Below are positions 31,368-43,279 of a stretch of 64,000 nt of DNA, in pieces. The notes below the pieces were generated by a model. It saw only the letters and a list, made by a program, of their open reading frames with translations. It had not been told where the DNA came from and did not search any database. The position numbers and the translations under genes were made by a program. The stretch lies in assembly GCA_017654935.2 (NCBI GenBank), contig CM065711.1, positions 25,689,290 to 25,753,289 on the forward strand, given 5' to 3'. The DNA is from Phymorhynchus buccinoides (lineage: Eukaryota > Mollusca > Gastropoda > Neogastropoda > Raphitomidae). Every line of letters begins with the position of its first letter. The stretch's first letter is position 1.

Positions 31368-32429
31368 ATGCGGATACGTGCATGTGTGTATGCTGGCTTT
31401 TGTAATAACCAATGCGATTTTAGTGTGACTAGTACCCATGTGCATGGTGCACTTAACAGCCTGACAGTGTATTTCTTTGTGATGTTGGTTGTTCAGTTAC
31501 TACTGCAACTGTCGGGGAATGTTCATCCCAATCCAGGTCCAGTTGACATCAAATTAGAAGGATTATCTGCGATTCATATCAATGCACGTAGTCTAATTAG
31601 AAATATCCCATTAGTCCAATGCGAAGCAAGCTGCTTTGATATAATAACTGTATCTGAAACCTGGTTTTCAGAAGCTACTCCAGATAACCAAATACTAATC
31701 CCTGGTTTCCAACCCCCCATTAGGCGTGACAGGCCTGGTGACCAACACGGCGGTGTCGCAGTGTACTTGGAATTTAATTTAGTTTGTAAACCTAGACCTG
31801 ACCTGTGTGTGCCGGACCTAGAGGCAGTGTGGGTGGAGACTAAGTTGGACCAAAACACTTTACTGTTAGGAACATTCTATAGGCCACCTGATGCAGCTGT
31901 AAACTACTGGAATTTAGTTGACCAATCAGTCCAACTCGCAGGCAACACTCCTCATCCATATATAATTCTTGGAGATTTTAATGCTGATTGTACCAACCAG
32001 CCCCCGCCGCCTCTTCAGCACATCATTTTTACTAATAATGTATTCCAGTTAGTCAACAAGCCAACCCGCACCACTGAACATACATCTACAATAATTGATC
32101 TTATATTAACACCATGTCCTGACTTGATCCAAGCCAAAGATGTATTATCTCCAATTTGTAGCGATCATTCATGCCCATATGTTGTTCTAAAACACCAAAA
32201 TACACTTAGAACCAGTTACAAACGCACAATATTTAACTACTCCAAATTAGATGTCCAAAAACTGATAACAGAACTAACGAATGTTGTCTGGGAAGAAATA
32301 TTATCAATTAAATCAATTGGTGAAGTTGCTGAAAAATTCTCAGATCAACTAATGACAATAGCAAAAATCTGTATGCCAGTGAAAGAGGTTAACATAGATG
32401 AGCGAGATGCTCCATGGATCACGATATAA
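31368..32429 (+). CDS. APE-type endonuclease domain of retroelement B (right copy)
   Basis: A 353-aa frame with the same motifs as 12,056-13,117 (SETWFSEATP, GTFYRPPD, ILGDFNADC, SDHSC). The two copies translate identically as far as I can see, which is stronger conservation between arms than in the polymerase. It ends where the frame changes into the reverse-transcriptase linker. Confidence 0.88.
   Translation: MRIRACVYAGFCNNQCDFSVTSTHVHGALNSLTVYFFVMLVVQLLLQLSGNVHPNPGPVDIKLEGLSAIHINARSLIRNIPLVQCEASCFDIITVSETWFSEATPDNQILIPGFQPPIRRDRPGDQHGGVAVYLEFNLVCKPRPDLCVPDLEAVWVETKLDQNTLLLGTFYRPPDAAVNYWNLVDQSVQLAGNTPHPYIILGDFNADCTNQPPPPLQHIIFTNNVFQLVNKPTRTTEHTSTIIDLILTPCPDLIQAKDVLSPICSDHSCPYVVLKHQNTLRTSYKRTIFNYSKLDVQKLITELTNVVWEEILSIKSIGEVAEKFSDQLMTIAKICMPVKEVNIDERDAPWITI
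31515..31541 (+). other. 2A-like motif in retroelement B (right copy)
   Basis: GNVHPNPGP at residues 50-58 of the ORF2 frame, after the hydrophobic stretch YFFVMLVVQLLLQLS. Identical to the left copy; also recognisable with indels near 54,838-54,865 and 46,740-46,772. Confidence 0.6.
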
Positions 32430-34276
32430 ATTAAAAAAACTAATTAAAAAGAAAAACACAATCCACAAACTTGCAAAACTTTTAAATTTTGACTGGACCT
32501 GGGCTCTGTTTCGTCGTGTCCGTAACGACCTTACAGATACAATTAGAATAAGAAAAGTTGAATATATATCGGATTTCTTCCCCAAATCGTTTTGGCTCTA
32601 AGGATTGGTGGAAGCTTGTAAGAACATTCATTTTAAATAAAAAACATGCCACAAGATGAAATTCCCCAATTCAAGATAATAACACAACCTGTTACACTCC
32701 CAAGGAAAAGGCTAATGCATTCAATAAATATTTTTCTGCTCAATGCTCCATGGGTAATCCAGATGAAACATTTCCTAGACTTAACGAATTTCAAGGCTCC
32801 ATAAACCAATTAGTTCTTACACCAGATGTCGTTCTTGATGTATTGAAAAATCTCGACCCTGGTAAAGCTGTGGGCCCTGACTTAATTCATAATAAAATAC
32901 TAATAGCTGCTGATGATGTTATTTGTGAGCCCCTGACACTCCTGTTTAATCGTTCGTTAACATAAGGCAAATTTCCATCTGTTTGGAAGGTGGCCCATGT
33001 CACTCCCATATTCAAAAAGGGAGATAGACAAAAGTGTGAAAACTACCGTTCCATATCTTTATTGAGTTGCATAGGCAAAGTTATGGAAAAATGTGTGCAA
33101 AAACATGTCTTCAAATACCTTACCGACAATAACCTTTTAACCACAGCACAATCTGGATTTATTCCCAATGACTCCACCGTCTATCAGTTGTTAGGTATTT
33201 ATGACGACTTTTGCATTTTTTTAGATTCTAAGACAACAGGGCAGGTAGTTTTCTTTGACATATCTAAGGCGTTTGACAAAGTGTGGCACCAAGCTTTGCT
33301 GTACAAACTCTTTGCACTTGGTATTCGTGGACAGTTGCTTGAGTGGTTTGCCCACTATTTAAGGGAGCGCACGCAAGCAGTTGTTCTAAAAGGTAGTAAA
33401 TCCCCTTATCTCCCTGTGTCGGCAGGCGTCCCGCAAGGTTCTGTCCTTGGACCTCTACTCTTTCTTGTCTATATTAATGATATTGTAAATGACATTGAAT
33501 CTATCATCAAGCTTTTTGCTGATGATACTAATATGTATTTAGGCCTTGAAAATACTGACATACGAACATAAATTTTGAATTCGGATTTAGAAAAGATTAG
33601 CAGATGGGCATCAACGTGGAAAGTTAAATTTAATCAAACCAAAACTGAATTGATGACAATCTCTAACAAAGCACTTCCTCACACACAACCATTAATATTT
33701 AACGATGTAGTACTTCAAGAGACAGACAACCACAAACATCTAGGAGTTATCATTCAAAATAATTGCAAGTGGAATGTCCATATCAAATCTATTCTATCTA
33801 AGTGTAAGACACTTGTTGCTTGCCTTAGGATATACAAATACCGACTAAGTCGTAAAACGCTTTTAACAATGCAAAAATCTTTTATTTTGCCCCATTTAGA
33901 CTTAAAACAAGCAGAAGATCTTGAACAAATACATCTGGATGCACTCAGAACAATTACTGGCTCAGTCCGAGGGACTAGCCATCAAAAGCTGTATACTGAA
34001 ACATGATTCACATCTTTAAAAGAAAGGTGGCGTCGTCATAAAATAATTTTGTATTACAAAATTGTCAACGGTTCTGTACCTATGTATTTAATCAATTGCC
34101 TCCCCCAACTAATTGCATCAATCAATCCCTACCATAGACGATATCCCCTAGAGAGACAAGTGCCTAGATGTAGATTAGAACTTTATAAATCCTCTTATTT
34201 TCCATCCACTACTGTCCTTTGGAATAGCCTTCCGGAGAATATCAAGCAGTGCGATTTTAAAGCGTTTTCTCAGTAG
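32398..34276 (+). pseudogene. Retroelement B reverse transcriptase, broken (right copy)
   Basis: Frames 32,398-32,601 (linker), then 32,750-32,965, 32,990-33,571, 33,575-34,006 and 34,049-34,276 in one common frame, interrupted by stops at 32,966, 33,572 and 34,007. Catalytic motifs FDISKAFDKVWH, GVPQGSVLGPLLF and LFADDTNMYL are intact. Here the fingers read GKVMEKCVQKH. The stops are the same as in the left arm. Confidence 0.88.
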
Positions 34277-34355
34277 CGAAGATAGCACAGTTCCCCCTTA
34301 TTACTACTTACAAGATCGACTGTCTTAAATAATTATTTGTAAATTAAGACTCCAA

Positions 34356-34634
34356 ATGAGTGATTTGCGTAATGATTTATTCCAACGACATATTTTGAAC
34401 AACCCAGCTTGTACTTGTAACGCACCTGTAGAAGATGCATGTCACTTTCTCTGTCACTGTCCCCTTTTCCAACAGGCCCGTAGACATACTATCGACTTAT
34501 TACCTGACGATGTCAAAACAAATGTATCATTGCTTTTGTTTGGTAGCTGTGATAAAAACCAAAATGAAAATAGAACAATACTTGAGTCTATTAGTAATTT
34601 CATCCAACTGTCAAACAGATTTTTGGCAGAATAA
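34356..34634 (+). pseudogene. Retroelement B ORF2 C-terminal Cys/His segment (right copy)
   Basis: Identical in content to 9,851-10,129: CTCNAPVEDACHFLCHC followed by a helical tail ending LSNRFLAE. Out of frame with the preceding segment. Confidence 0.75.
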
Positions 34635-35024
34635 CTGTCTCTAATGTGTGTCCTTATTGTGACTCGCTACATTTAAGCCCTGGTTGGTATAGTTTCCGTG
34701 ATGAAATTATTGATTTGATGCAGTTTGCAACCGGTGCGTGTCTCAGTCTTGCCCCTGCAACCCAAAGGCAAAATTTGATTAGAGAGTTGTATGTGATTAT
34801 AATACGTTTCTAATCTGTTGTTTTGATTCATGTTTTTGTTGGTAAATTATTGTTTTATTTGTTTTTCTTCCCATTGTACACTAATTTTGATGTTGTGCTG
34901 TTTATTTCCATACTTGTGGCAGCCAATACTATGTAATTGAAAAATGTTGGAGTGCCTTGTATAAGCTCTAGGCTTGTTGTGCTCTACTCATTTAACTTAT
35001 GTACTGCTGTATGTGCTTCATTTG

Positions 35025-35030
35025 AATAAA
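35025..35030 (+). terminator. Polyadenylation signal of retroelement B (right copy)
   Basis: AATAAA followed by TCTTGTTTAAGCCAAAC and then the TTAA-flanked element at 35,052. Confidence 0.65.
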
Positions 35031-35051
35031 TCTTGTTTAAGCCAAACAAAA

Positions 35052-35289
35052 CCTTTCACCGCCAATGTCGCATTTTTGCACCACAGTGATTGAACACCCA
35101 TGTCATTAAAAGTCTTGAAATGAGGGTCTGTTATCCAATGATCTTGGGTTCTTACTTTTGAGAGGTAAGGATAGGCCTGATTTCAAATATATCACAGAAG
35201 AATCCCCAATATTTCAGACAAAAATCTTCTTTCTATCCATGAACTTTTAATGGAAAATTTGGGCTAAAAAAAGGCGGGCGGTGAAAGGG
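35052..35289. mobile_element. 238-bp TTAA-flanked MITE (right copy)
   Basis: CCTTTCACCGCC at 35,052 and GGCGGTGAAAGGG ending at 35,289, followed by TTAA at 35,290-35,293. Inverted partner of 9,207-9,444. Confidence 0.7.
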
Positions 35290-36335
35290 TTAAAGGTAGT
35301 CCTTGGTGTCCCTATGTACGCAGTTAATAAGCTAGTTTACAGGGATATAGGATGGCTCCCTCTGCAAAACCTTCTGAAACTTAATTGCGCTATTGTTTTA
35401 GTACGATGGTACGCAGCCAAAACCGACACATACAAAGAATTCCAACTGAACATCATAGATCCTTTTCTCGACCAATCAAAAATAAAAGCCAAAAGACCTA
35501 AAGTAAATACAAAAGCCGAAAACATAATCCACTATTCTAATAACTTATTGGAAGAAGCCAACCTAAACCTTGAAGATGTTTCTCCCCATCCTGCGGCAGC
35601 TTTTCCGCAGTGGGAGAGAGAGGAGACATAACTCTAAATGAAAATTATTCTAAAGAATACATTAATTTGATAAGTATAGCCGCCAAAGAAAAAATTGAAA
35701 GCCTAAAAGAACACAAACATTTTTTTTACAGACGGCTCCAAAATCAATAATAAAATAGGGTGCGCATTTACCATCCCTGCACTCAAAATAACAAAATATT
35801 TTCAATTAAACGACTATTTGTCCATTTTTAGCGCAGAACTATGGGCACTGCTAGAAGTATGTGCCTTCTTAAGCAACTTAACTAACCCTCCACTAAATGT
35901 TGTTATTTTTACAGACTCCCTATCATCCTCCATTCAGGCCCTTCAGGGAGAAACTAAAAACAGGCTGGAAATTACAAACGAAATTATAATTTCATGACAC
36001 CAACTATCAATAAAAGGCACAGCCATACAGTTATCCTGGATACCGTCCCATAGCGGCATAATAGGCAATGATCAGGCCGACAGAGCATCCAAAACGCAGC
36101 TATGGGACAATCCAGTACCCCAACAAATATTAAACTATCAATCAAAGAAGCAAAAAGCAAATAAAAAACAGCAACGTTCCAACAGTGGACTAGAGAATTG
36201 GAAACATACGCCAAGGCCCACTCTTGGGACCACGGAATAGTAAAGGGTGGCCTTTTCCTAAACATACAACCTTCATTACAATCCCTAATCTTCGGACTTA
36301 GAACACAATCATACTCTGTACATTTGTAGTAACCA
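35290..36335 (+). pseudogene. Retroelement C fragment with RNase H (right copy)
   Basis: Linker frame through 35,631, then the RNase H domain from about 35,722: FFTDGSKINN, FSAELWALLEV, VIFTDSLSSS, an in-frame TGA at about 35,995, then LSWIPSHSGIIGNDQADRAS. The four acidic positions expected for RNase HI are recognisable. A frameshift after the domain and the hairpin element end it. Confidence 0.82.
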
Positions 36336-36488
36336 GGGCCTGTATTCACGTTGAGATAGCATGAGACTTAGCATCATGCTAACTTAGAAGCTCTTCCAAA
36401 AGTCCTATTAAATCCTATAGGACATTGGAAGAGCTTCTAAGTTAGCATCATGCTAAGTCTCATGCTATCTCAACGTGAATACAGGCCC
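36336..36488. mobile_element. 153-bp hairpin MITE (right copy)
   Basis: Same length and same near-perfect 64-bp arms as 8,008-8,160. Because it is a palindrome, orientation is not meaningful except for the asymmetric ATCAT/ATGAT position, which is inverted as expected. Confidence 0.9.
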
Positions 36489-37234
<746 letters not shown>

Positions 37235-37465
37235 GAATAAAGATTAAATGTAAATAGTTGGTTTAAACAAATCTTTATTCACTCACTTGGAAACGATCAA
37301 ACAAAAAGACAATTAGAGCAACAACAGGCTCGAAGCTTATACCATGCTCCTTAAATTAACGTCATAATTGCACAATTGATTGAACAGATGGAGACTGCGT
37401 TTAAACCAATATAAACTGTGAATACAAACAAGAGTTTTAAGTGTGAACAAAACAGAAGTACTACT

Positions 37466-37516
<51 letters not shown>

Positions 37517-37531
37517 ACTACTACTACTACT

Positions 37532-37564
<33 letters not shown>

Positions 37565-37580
37565 ATAATAATAATAATAA

Positions 37581-37649
<69 letters not shown>

Positions 37650-39040
37650 CAATAAGTTTACAAATTTGTAAATTTGGTAGAGACCAAGGGGAAACAAAAC
37701 AATAGTTTATCCATAGTACAACATGAACTGTGAATCAGCCAGTATAGCATTGGAGAAGCACACACAATTCGTACACGTTTCTGATATACAGACAATATTG
37801 CTTTTTAAAAATTTCAATACTACTAGTGCTAATAAATAAGATAAATAAATAGTTAAATAAAATAAATACAAACATGACTTAAAACCTGTTGGTTTCGGAA
37901 ATATATTCATGGACAGTTTCAAATATCAAAATGTTTGTATTAATGTGTAGTGTAGGGTTACCCTTGAGAAGTGTTTCCGACAATACAATATTCTATTGGA
38001 AGTGTTGAAATTGTACGAGCACGGGCTCCATTGAAGAGAATACAATGTAACAAGTAATGCTCCACCGTCTCCGCCCCGTTACCACAAGCACAAAATGGGT
38101 CATCGACAAGATGACGATTAAACATATCATTCTGTAAGTCGCTCATGCCAAGACGGAGACGGCAGTGCATCACCTGCTGTTCCCTCTTGCCAAGATATAA
38201 ATGAGGCAGTACAACAGGATCATCTGCCGACAAGAAAAGCTTAATTGTACTTAAAGAGTTGCATGTATTAATATCGTTTGGCAAAGAGTTCCACAGGAGC
38301 GTTGTATATGGGACAAATGACTTTTTATATAATTCTGTTTTGCATCGTAGGCACATTTCTTTCTAAGAGTCTTCGTCTATGGTATGGGTTTCTGTCTGCA
38401 ACAAGGCCAGATATAATGTTTGTTAAATAATCAGGGCACATACCATTTAGAATTTTATAATAAAAAATAATGTTATGTCTTTCTCTTCTTTTCTTTAATG
38501 AACAAGCCAGATTCTTTATGTAACTTTTGATGACTTGTTCCACGAATTGCTCCAACAATTGTTCTTATGGCTTCAAAGTGTAATTCTTCAAGTGAATTTG
38601 ATTGTGTTTCAGTACAGTTATCCCAGACGACATCAGCATAATCAAAGTAAGGTAGTACAAAAGATTTATACATTCTTTCTAAATCTTTTCGGCTAATTCT
38701 ATACTTATAACTTTTCATGCAAGAGAGAAGCATGGTGACTTTGTTAACGATACTGCTTATATGCTCGTCCCATTTACAGTTATTTTGGAGACATAAGTCC
38801 TAAGTGTTTATGTTTGTCAGTATCGTGTAATTGAGACAGTTCCAAAAGTAAGGGGAAGACCGAGATTATTTCCGCGTACAAAATTAAGCAGTTCATTTTT
38901 TTCTTCACTAAATTTAATTTTCCAGTGCATGGCCCAACTGTTGATCTTTAATAAGTCATTTCTGTACGAGTAACATGGTTATTAAGTGATAGGGACATGC
39001 TGGTGTCGTCAAAAGAGGCGAAAAGTTTAACGTTAGATGA
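37235..39040 (-). pseudogene. Retroelement A, right-arm copy, frameshifted
   Basis: Partner of 5,465-7,260. The reverse-transcriptase tail is split over 38,733-38,473, 38,558-38,325 and 38,356-37,958 by single-base indels, whereas the left copy is open over 349 codons. The catalytic box region near 39,003-39,035 reads FASFDDTS instead of FADN, so neither arm has a clean FADD. Includes WNSLPNDI and the CACGNGAETVEHYLLHC cluster. Confidence 0.82.
37457..37648. repeat. (ACT)n(AAT)n trinucleotide microsatellite
   Basis: Inverted partner of 6,870-7,061 with extra interruptions (ACTACACTACT, AATAAAAAT, AATTAAT). Confidence 0.95.
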
Positions 39041-39427
39041 CTATGCCATTAACTATATCAAATAGTTGTTATGTGTCTTTCAGACCTGAATCGATTTTTT
39101 AGAACCTTTATGATGTACTTTTTAAAAGTAGGTCCTGAAAATTGTAATCTCTAAATAGCTCAGGGAGCAATAGCCAAAAGTTTTAAATTTAACATTTTAA
39201 AACAAAAGTATAAATATTTATAACCCAGAGTAGTCTTGTGCGAGCCATGGCACCTAAGCACAACTTGACCTTTAATTAAGTTAAAAACCATAGTCCTAAG
39301 CTAAAAACAAAACTATGAAATACAAAGATCTTTATTTTAAGAAAATCTGTTTTCTTCTCCCCTTCTCCCTTTTGTCCCCAAAATCTAAAAGCTACAGAAA
39401 TGTCCCATATGGCTTTAATTTGTCGCA
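39041..39427. other. Spacer between retroelement A and minisatellite (right copy)
   Basis: No gene; inverted partner of 5,111-5,464. Confidence 0.6.
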
Positions 39428-41000
39428 GGAGGTGTGGTTGTATCCTTCGGGTCAAGAGGACGTTAAACATTACATTTCGTTCAGAAGGAGGTGTGGTTGT
39501 ACCCTTCGGGTCAAGGGGACGTTAAACATTACATTTCGTTTAGAAGGAGGTGTGGTTGTATCCTTCGGGTCAAGGGGACGTTAAACATTACATTTCGTTT
39601 AGAAGGAGGTGTGGTTGTATCCTTCGGGTCAAGTGGACGTTAAACATTACAGTTCGTTCAGAAGTAGGTGTGGTTGTACCCTTCGGGTCAAGGGGACGTT
39701 AAACATTACATTTCGTTTAGAAGGAGGTGTGGTTGTATCCTTCGGGTCAAGGGGACGTTAAACATTACAGTTCGTTCAGAAGAAGGTGTGGTTGTACCCT
39801 TCGGGTCAAGAGGACATTAAACACTACAGTTCGTTCAGAAGGAGGTGTGGTTGTACCCTTCGGGTCAAGAGGACGTTAAACATTACATTTCGTTCAGAAG
39901 GAGGTGTGGTTGTATCCTTCGGGTCAAGAGGACGTTAAACGTTACAGTTCGTTCAGAAGGAGGTGTGGTTTGTATCCTTCGTGTCAAGGGGACGTTAAAC
40001 ATTACAGTTCGTTCAGAAGGAGGTGTGGTTTGTATCCTTCGGGTCAAGGGGACGTTAAACATTAAAGTACGTTCAGAAGAAGGTTTGTTTGTACCCTTTC
40101 GGGTCAAGGGGACGTTAAACTTTACAGTTTTCGTTCAGGAAGGAGGTGTGGTTGTACCCTTCGGTTCAAGGGGACGTTTAAACATTACAGTTCGTTCAGA
40201 AGGAGGTGTGGTTGTATCCTTCGGGTCAAGGGGACGTTAAACATGACGTTTCGTTCGAAAGAGAGGTTTGGTTGTATCCCCTTCGGGTCAAGGGGACGTT
40301 AAACATTACAGTTTCGTTTAGAAGGAGGTGTGGTTGTACCCTTCGGGTCAAGTGGACGTTAAACATTACAGTTCGTTCAGAAGGAGGTGTGGATGTATCC
40401 TTCGGGTCAAGAGGACGTTAAACATTACAGTTCGTTCAGAAGGAGGTGTGGTTGTATCCTTCGGGTCCAGAGGACGTTAAACATTACAGTTCGTTCAGAA
40501 GGAGGTGTGGTTGTATCCTTTCGGTCCAGAGGAGCGTTTAAACATTACAGTTCTTTCAGAAGGAGGTGTGGTTGTACCCTTCGGGTCAAGAGGACGTTAA
40601 ACATTACATTTCGTTCAGAAGGAGGTGTGGTTGTATCCTTCGGGTCAAGGGGACGTTAAACATTACAGTTCGTTTAGAAGGAGGTGTGGTTGTATCCTTC
40701 GGGTCAAGGGGACGTTAAACATTACATTTCGTTTAGAAGGAGGTGTGGTTGTATCCTTCGGGTCCAGAGGACGTTAAACATTACAGTTCGTTCAGAAGAA
40801 GGTGTGGTTGTACCCTTCGGGTCAAGAGGACGTGGATGTATCCTTCGGGTCAAGAGGACGTTAAACATTACATTTCGTTCAGAAGGAGGTGTGGTTGTAA
40901 CCTTCGGGTCAAGAGGACGTAAACATTACAGTTCGTGCAGAGGAGGTTTCTGGTTTGTACCCTTGCGGTCAGGGGAACGTTAAACATACAGTTCGCTTCA
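39428..41000. repeat. 59-bp minisatellite array, right arm, about 27 units
   Basis: Reverse-complement orientation to the first array. The first units are clean; from about 39,960 indels accumulate toward the gap, and one unit near 40,815-40,845 is truncated. The quality loss toward the gap looks like sequencing error rather than biology. Confidence 0.95.
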
Positions 41001-41500
41001 NNNNNNNNNNNNNNNNNNNNNNNNNNNNNNNNNNNNNNNNNNNNNNNNNNNNNNNNNNNNNNNNNNNNNNNNNNNNNNNNNNNNNNNNNNNNNNNNNNNN
41101 NNNNNNNNNNNNNNNNNNNNNNNNNNNNNNNNNNNNNNNNNNNNNNNNNNNNNNNNNNNNNNNNNNNNNNNNNNNNNNNNNNNNNNNNNNNNNNNNNNNN
41201 NNNNNNNNNNNNNNNNNNNNNNNNNNNNNNNNNNNNNNNNNNNNNNNNNNNNNNNNNNNNNNNNNNNNNNNNNNNNNNNNNNNNNNNNNNNNNNNNNNNN
41301 NNNNNNNNNNNNNNNNNNNNNNNNNNNNNNNNNNNNNNNNNNNNNNNNNNNNNNNNNNNNNNNNNNNNNNNNNNNNNNNNNNNNNNNNNNNNNNNNNNNN
41401 NNNNNNNNNNNNNNNNNNNNNNNNNNNNNNNNNNNNNNNNNNNNNNNNNNNNNNNNNNNNNNNNNNNNNNNNNNNNNNNNNNNNNNNNNNNNNNNNNNNN
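41001..41500. other. Assembly gap, 500 N
   Basis: Placeholder-length gap. Before it lies the minisatellite in right-arm orientation; after it sequence resumes at the equivalent of about 7,722 in left-arm orientation, just beyond where the poly-G tract would be. Confidence 0.98.
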
Positions 41501-41975
41501 GTCTCTGTAATGGTGCATCTAGTTCTGTATGTTGTAATAAAAAACAGGTTAAGAGTTGCATTTAAATATTAGTTGCTTTTAGAATGTTTCAACTTGCTTT
41601 AAAAATGGCGGCCGACGATGACTGGTAGAGCTTCCGCCACCAGACCCTGGAGCCCACCCCTCCGTACTATTTTGAAGCATGATTGACTTTGTAAAAGTAA
41701 TATTATTTTATTGTTTTTAATCTGCATATCAAATGGTCAAGTTCGTGGTGATGTTTGTACAGGAGTCAAATAAGTGATATGGGCCTGTATTCTGTTGGTA
41801 CCTGTTTAAAGGATATGCATGTGAGACATGTAACAGTGATGTACATAACGACATGTTAGAAGCTCTTCCTTTGTCCTATAGGATTTAATAGGACTTTTCG
41901 AAGAGCTTCTAATTTAGCATGATGCTAATCTGAAGGTAAATCTCATTCTATCTCAGACTGTGAATGGACAGTGCC
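41501..41975. other. Third copy: poly-G flank and degraded hairpin element
   Basis: Equivalent of 7,722-8,160. The hairpin at 41,781-41,975 has inserted and substituted bases (TTCTGTTGGTACCTG in place of TTCACGTTGAG) and no longer pairs well, though the GTCCTATAGGATTTAATAGG centre is intact. Confidence 0.75.
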
Positions 41976-43036
41976 ATACTGGTTTCTACAAATGTACAAG
42001 GATATGATTGTGTTCTAAGTCTAAAAATTAGGGATTGTAATGAAGGTTGTATGTTTAGGAAAAGGCCACCCTTTACTATTCCGTGGTCCCAAGAGTGGGC
42101 CTTGGCGTATGTTTCCAATTCTCTAGTCCAATGTTGGAACGCTGCTGGTTTTAATTTGCTCTTTGCTTCTTTGATTGATAGTTTAATATTTGTTGGGGTA
42201 CTGGATTGTCCCATAGCTGCGTTTTGGATGCTCTGTCGGCCTGATCATTGCCTATTATGCCGCTATGGGAAGGAGAGGGAAAAGGGTAAAATCCAGGAGA
42301 CTGTATGGCTGTGTCCTTTTATTGGAGTTGGTGTCAGAAAATTATAATTTCGTTTGGTATTTTCCACCTGTTTTTAGTTTCTCCCTGAAGGTCCTAATGG
42401 AGGAATGATAGGGGTCTGTAAAAATAAAACATTTAGTGGAGGGTTAGTTAAGTTGCGTAAGAAGGCACATACTTCTAGCATTGCCCATAGTTCTGCGCTA
42501 AAATGGACAACTAGTCGTTAATTGAAAATATTTTTGTTTATTTTGAGTGCAGGGTGTAAATGGCGCACTCCTATTTATTATTGATTTTGGAGCCGTCTGG
42601 TAAAAAATGTTTGTGTTTCTTTGAGGCTTTTCAATTTTTTTCTTTGCGGCTATACTTATCAATTTAATGTATTCTTTCAATAATTTTCATTTAGAGATAT
42701 TTCTCCTCTCTCTCCGCACTGCGAAAAGCTGCGCAGGATGGGGAGAAACATCTTCCAGGTTTAGGTTGGCTTCTATCCATAAGTTATTGAGACTAGTGGA
42801 TTATGTTTCGGCTTTGTATTTACTTTAGGTCTTTTGGCTTTTATTTTTGATTGGTCGAGAAAGGATCTATGATGTTCAGTTGAATTCTTTTGTATGATGT
42901 CGTTTTGGCTGCGTACCATCGTCTAAAAATAGCGTCAATTTAGTTTCCAAGAAGGTTTTGCAGAGGGAGCCATCCTATATCCCTGTACACAGCTTATTAA
43001 CTGCGTAACAGAGGGACACCAAGGACTAACCTTTAA
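41976..43036 (-). pseudogene. Retroelement C fragment (third copy)
   Basis: Minus-strand RNase H and linker with many single-base indels. A frame at 41,948-42,214 gives the post-RNase H segment (SIKEAKSKLKPAAFQHW, LETYAKAHSWDHG) that is out of frame in the two arms. An extra GAGAGGGAAAAGGGTAAA is inserted near 42,270. Confidence 0.7.
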
Positions 43037-43279
43037 CCCTTTCACCGCCCTCCTTTTTTAGCCCAAATTTTCTCCATTTAAAAGTTCATGGATAGAAAAG
43101 AAGTTTTTGGGGGGGGGGGTCACTGACTATTGGGGAATTCTTCCTGTGATATATTTGAAATCATCTATCCTTACCTCTCAAAAGTAAAGAACCCAAGTCA
43201 TTGATACAGACCCCATTTCAAGATTTTCATGACATGGTGTTCCATCCTGTGGGCCAAAATGCGACTTGGCGGTGAAAGG
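43037..43279. mobile_element. TTAA-flanked MITE (third copy)
   Basis: CCCTTTCACCGCC and GGCGGTGAAAGG ends with TTAA before the left end. A block of nine G near 43,110 interrupts it and looks like a sequencing artefact. Confidence 0.65.

Larger units (their letters stand above)
30028..35050 (+). mobile_element. Non-LTR retrotransposon B, right-arm copy
   Basis: Plus-strand partner of 9,446-14,455. Order: ORF1-like tail, microsatellite spacer, APE endonuclease, reverse transcriptase, Cys/His end, 3' UTR with AATAAA at 35,025. It starts 25 bp outside the pPolB terminus at 30,002. Confidence 0.88.

Noticed and set aside
40868..41572. Open frames through the second gap
   Set aside because: Same artefact of placeholder N.
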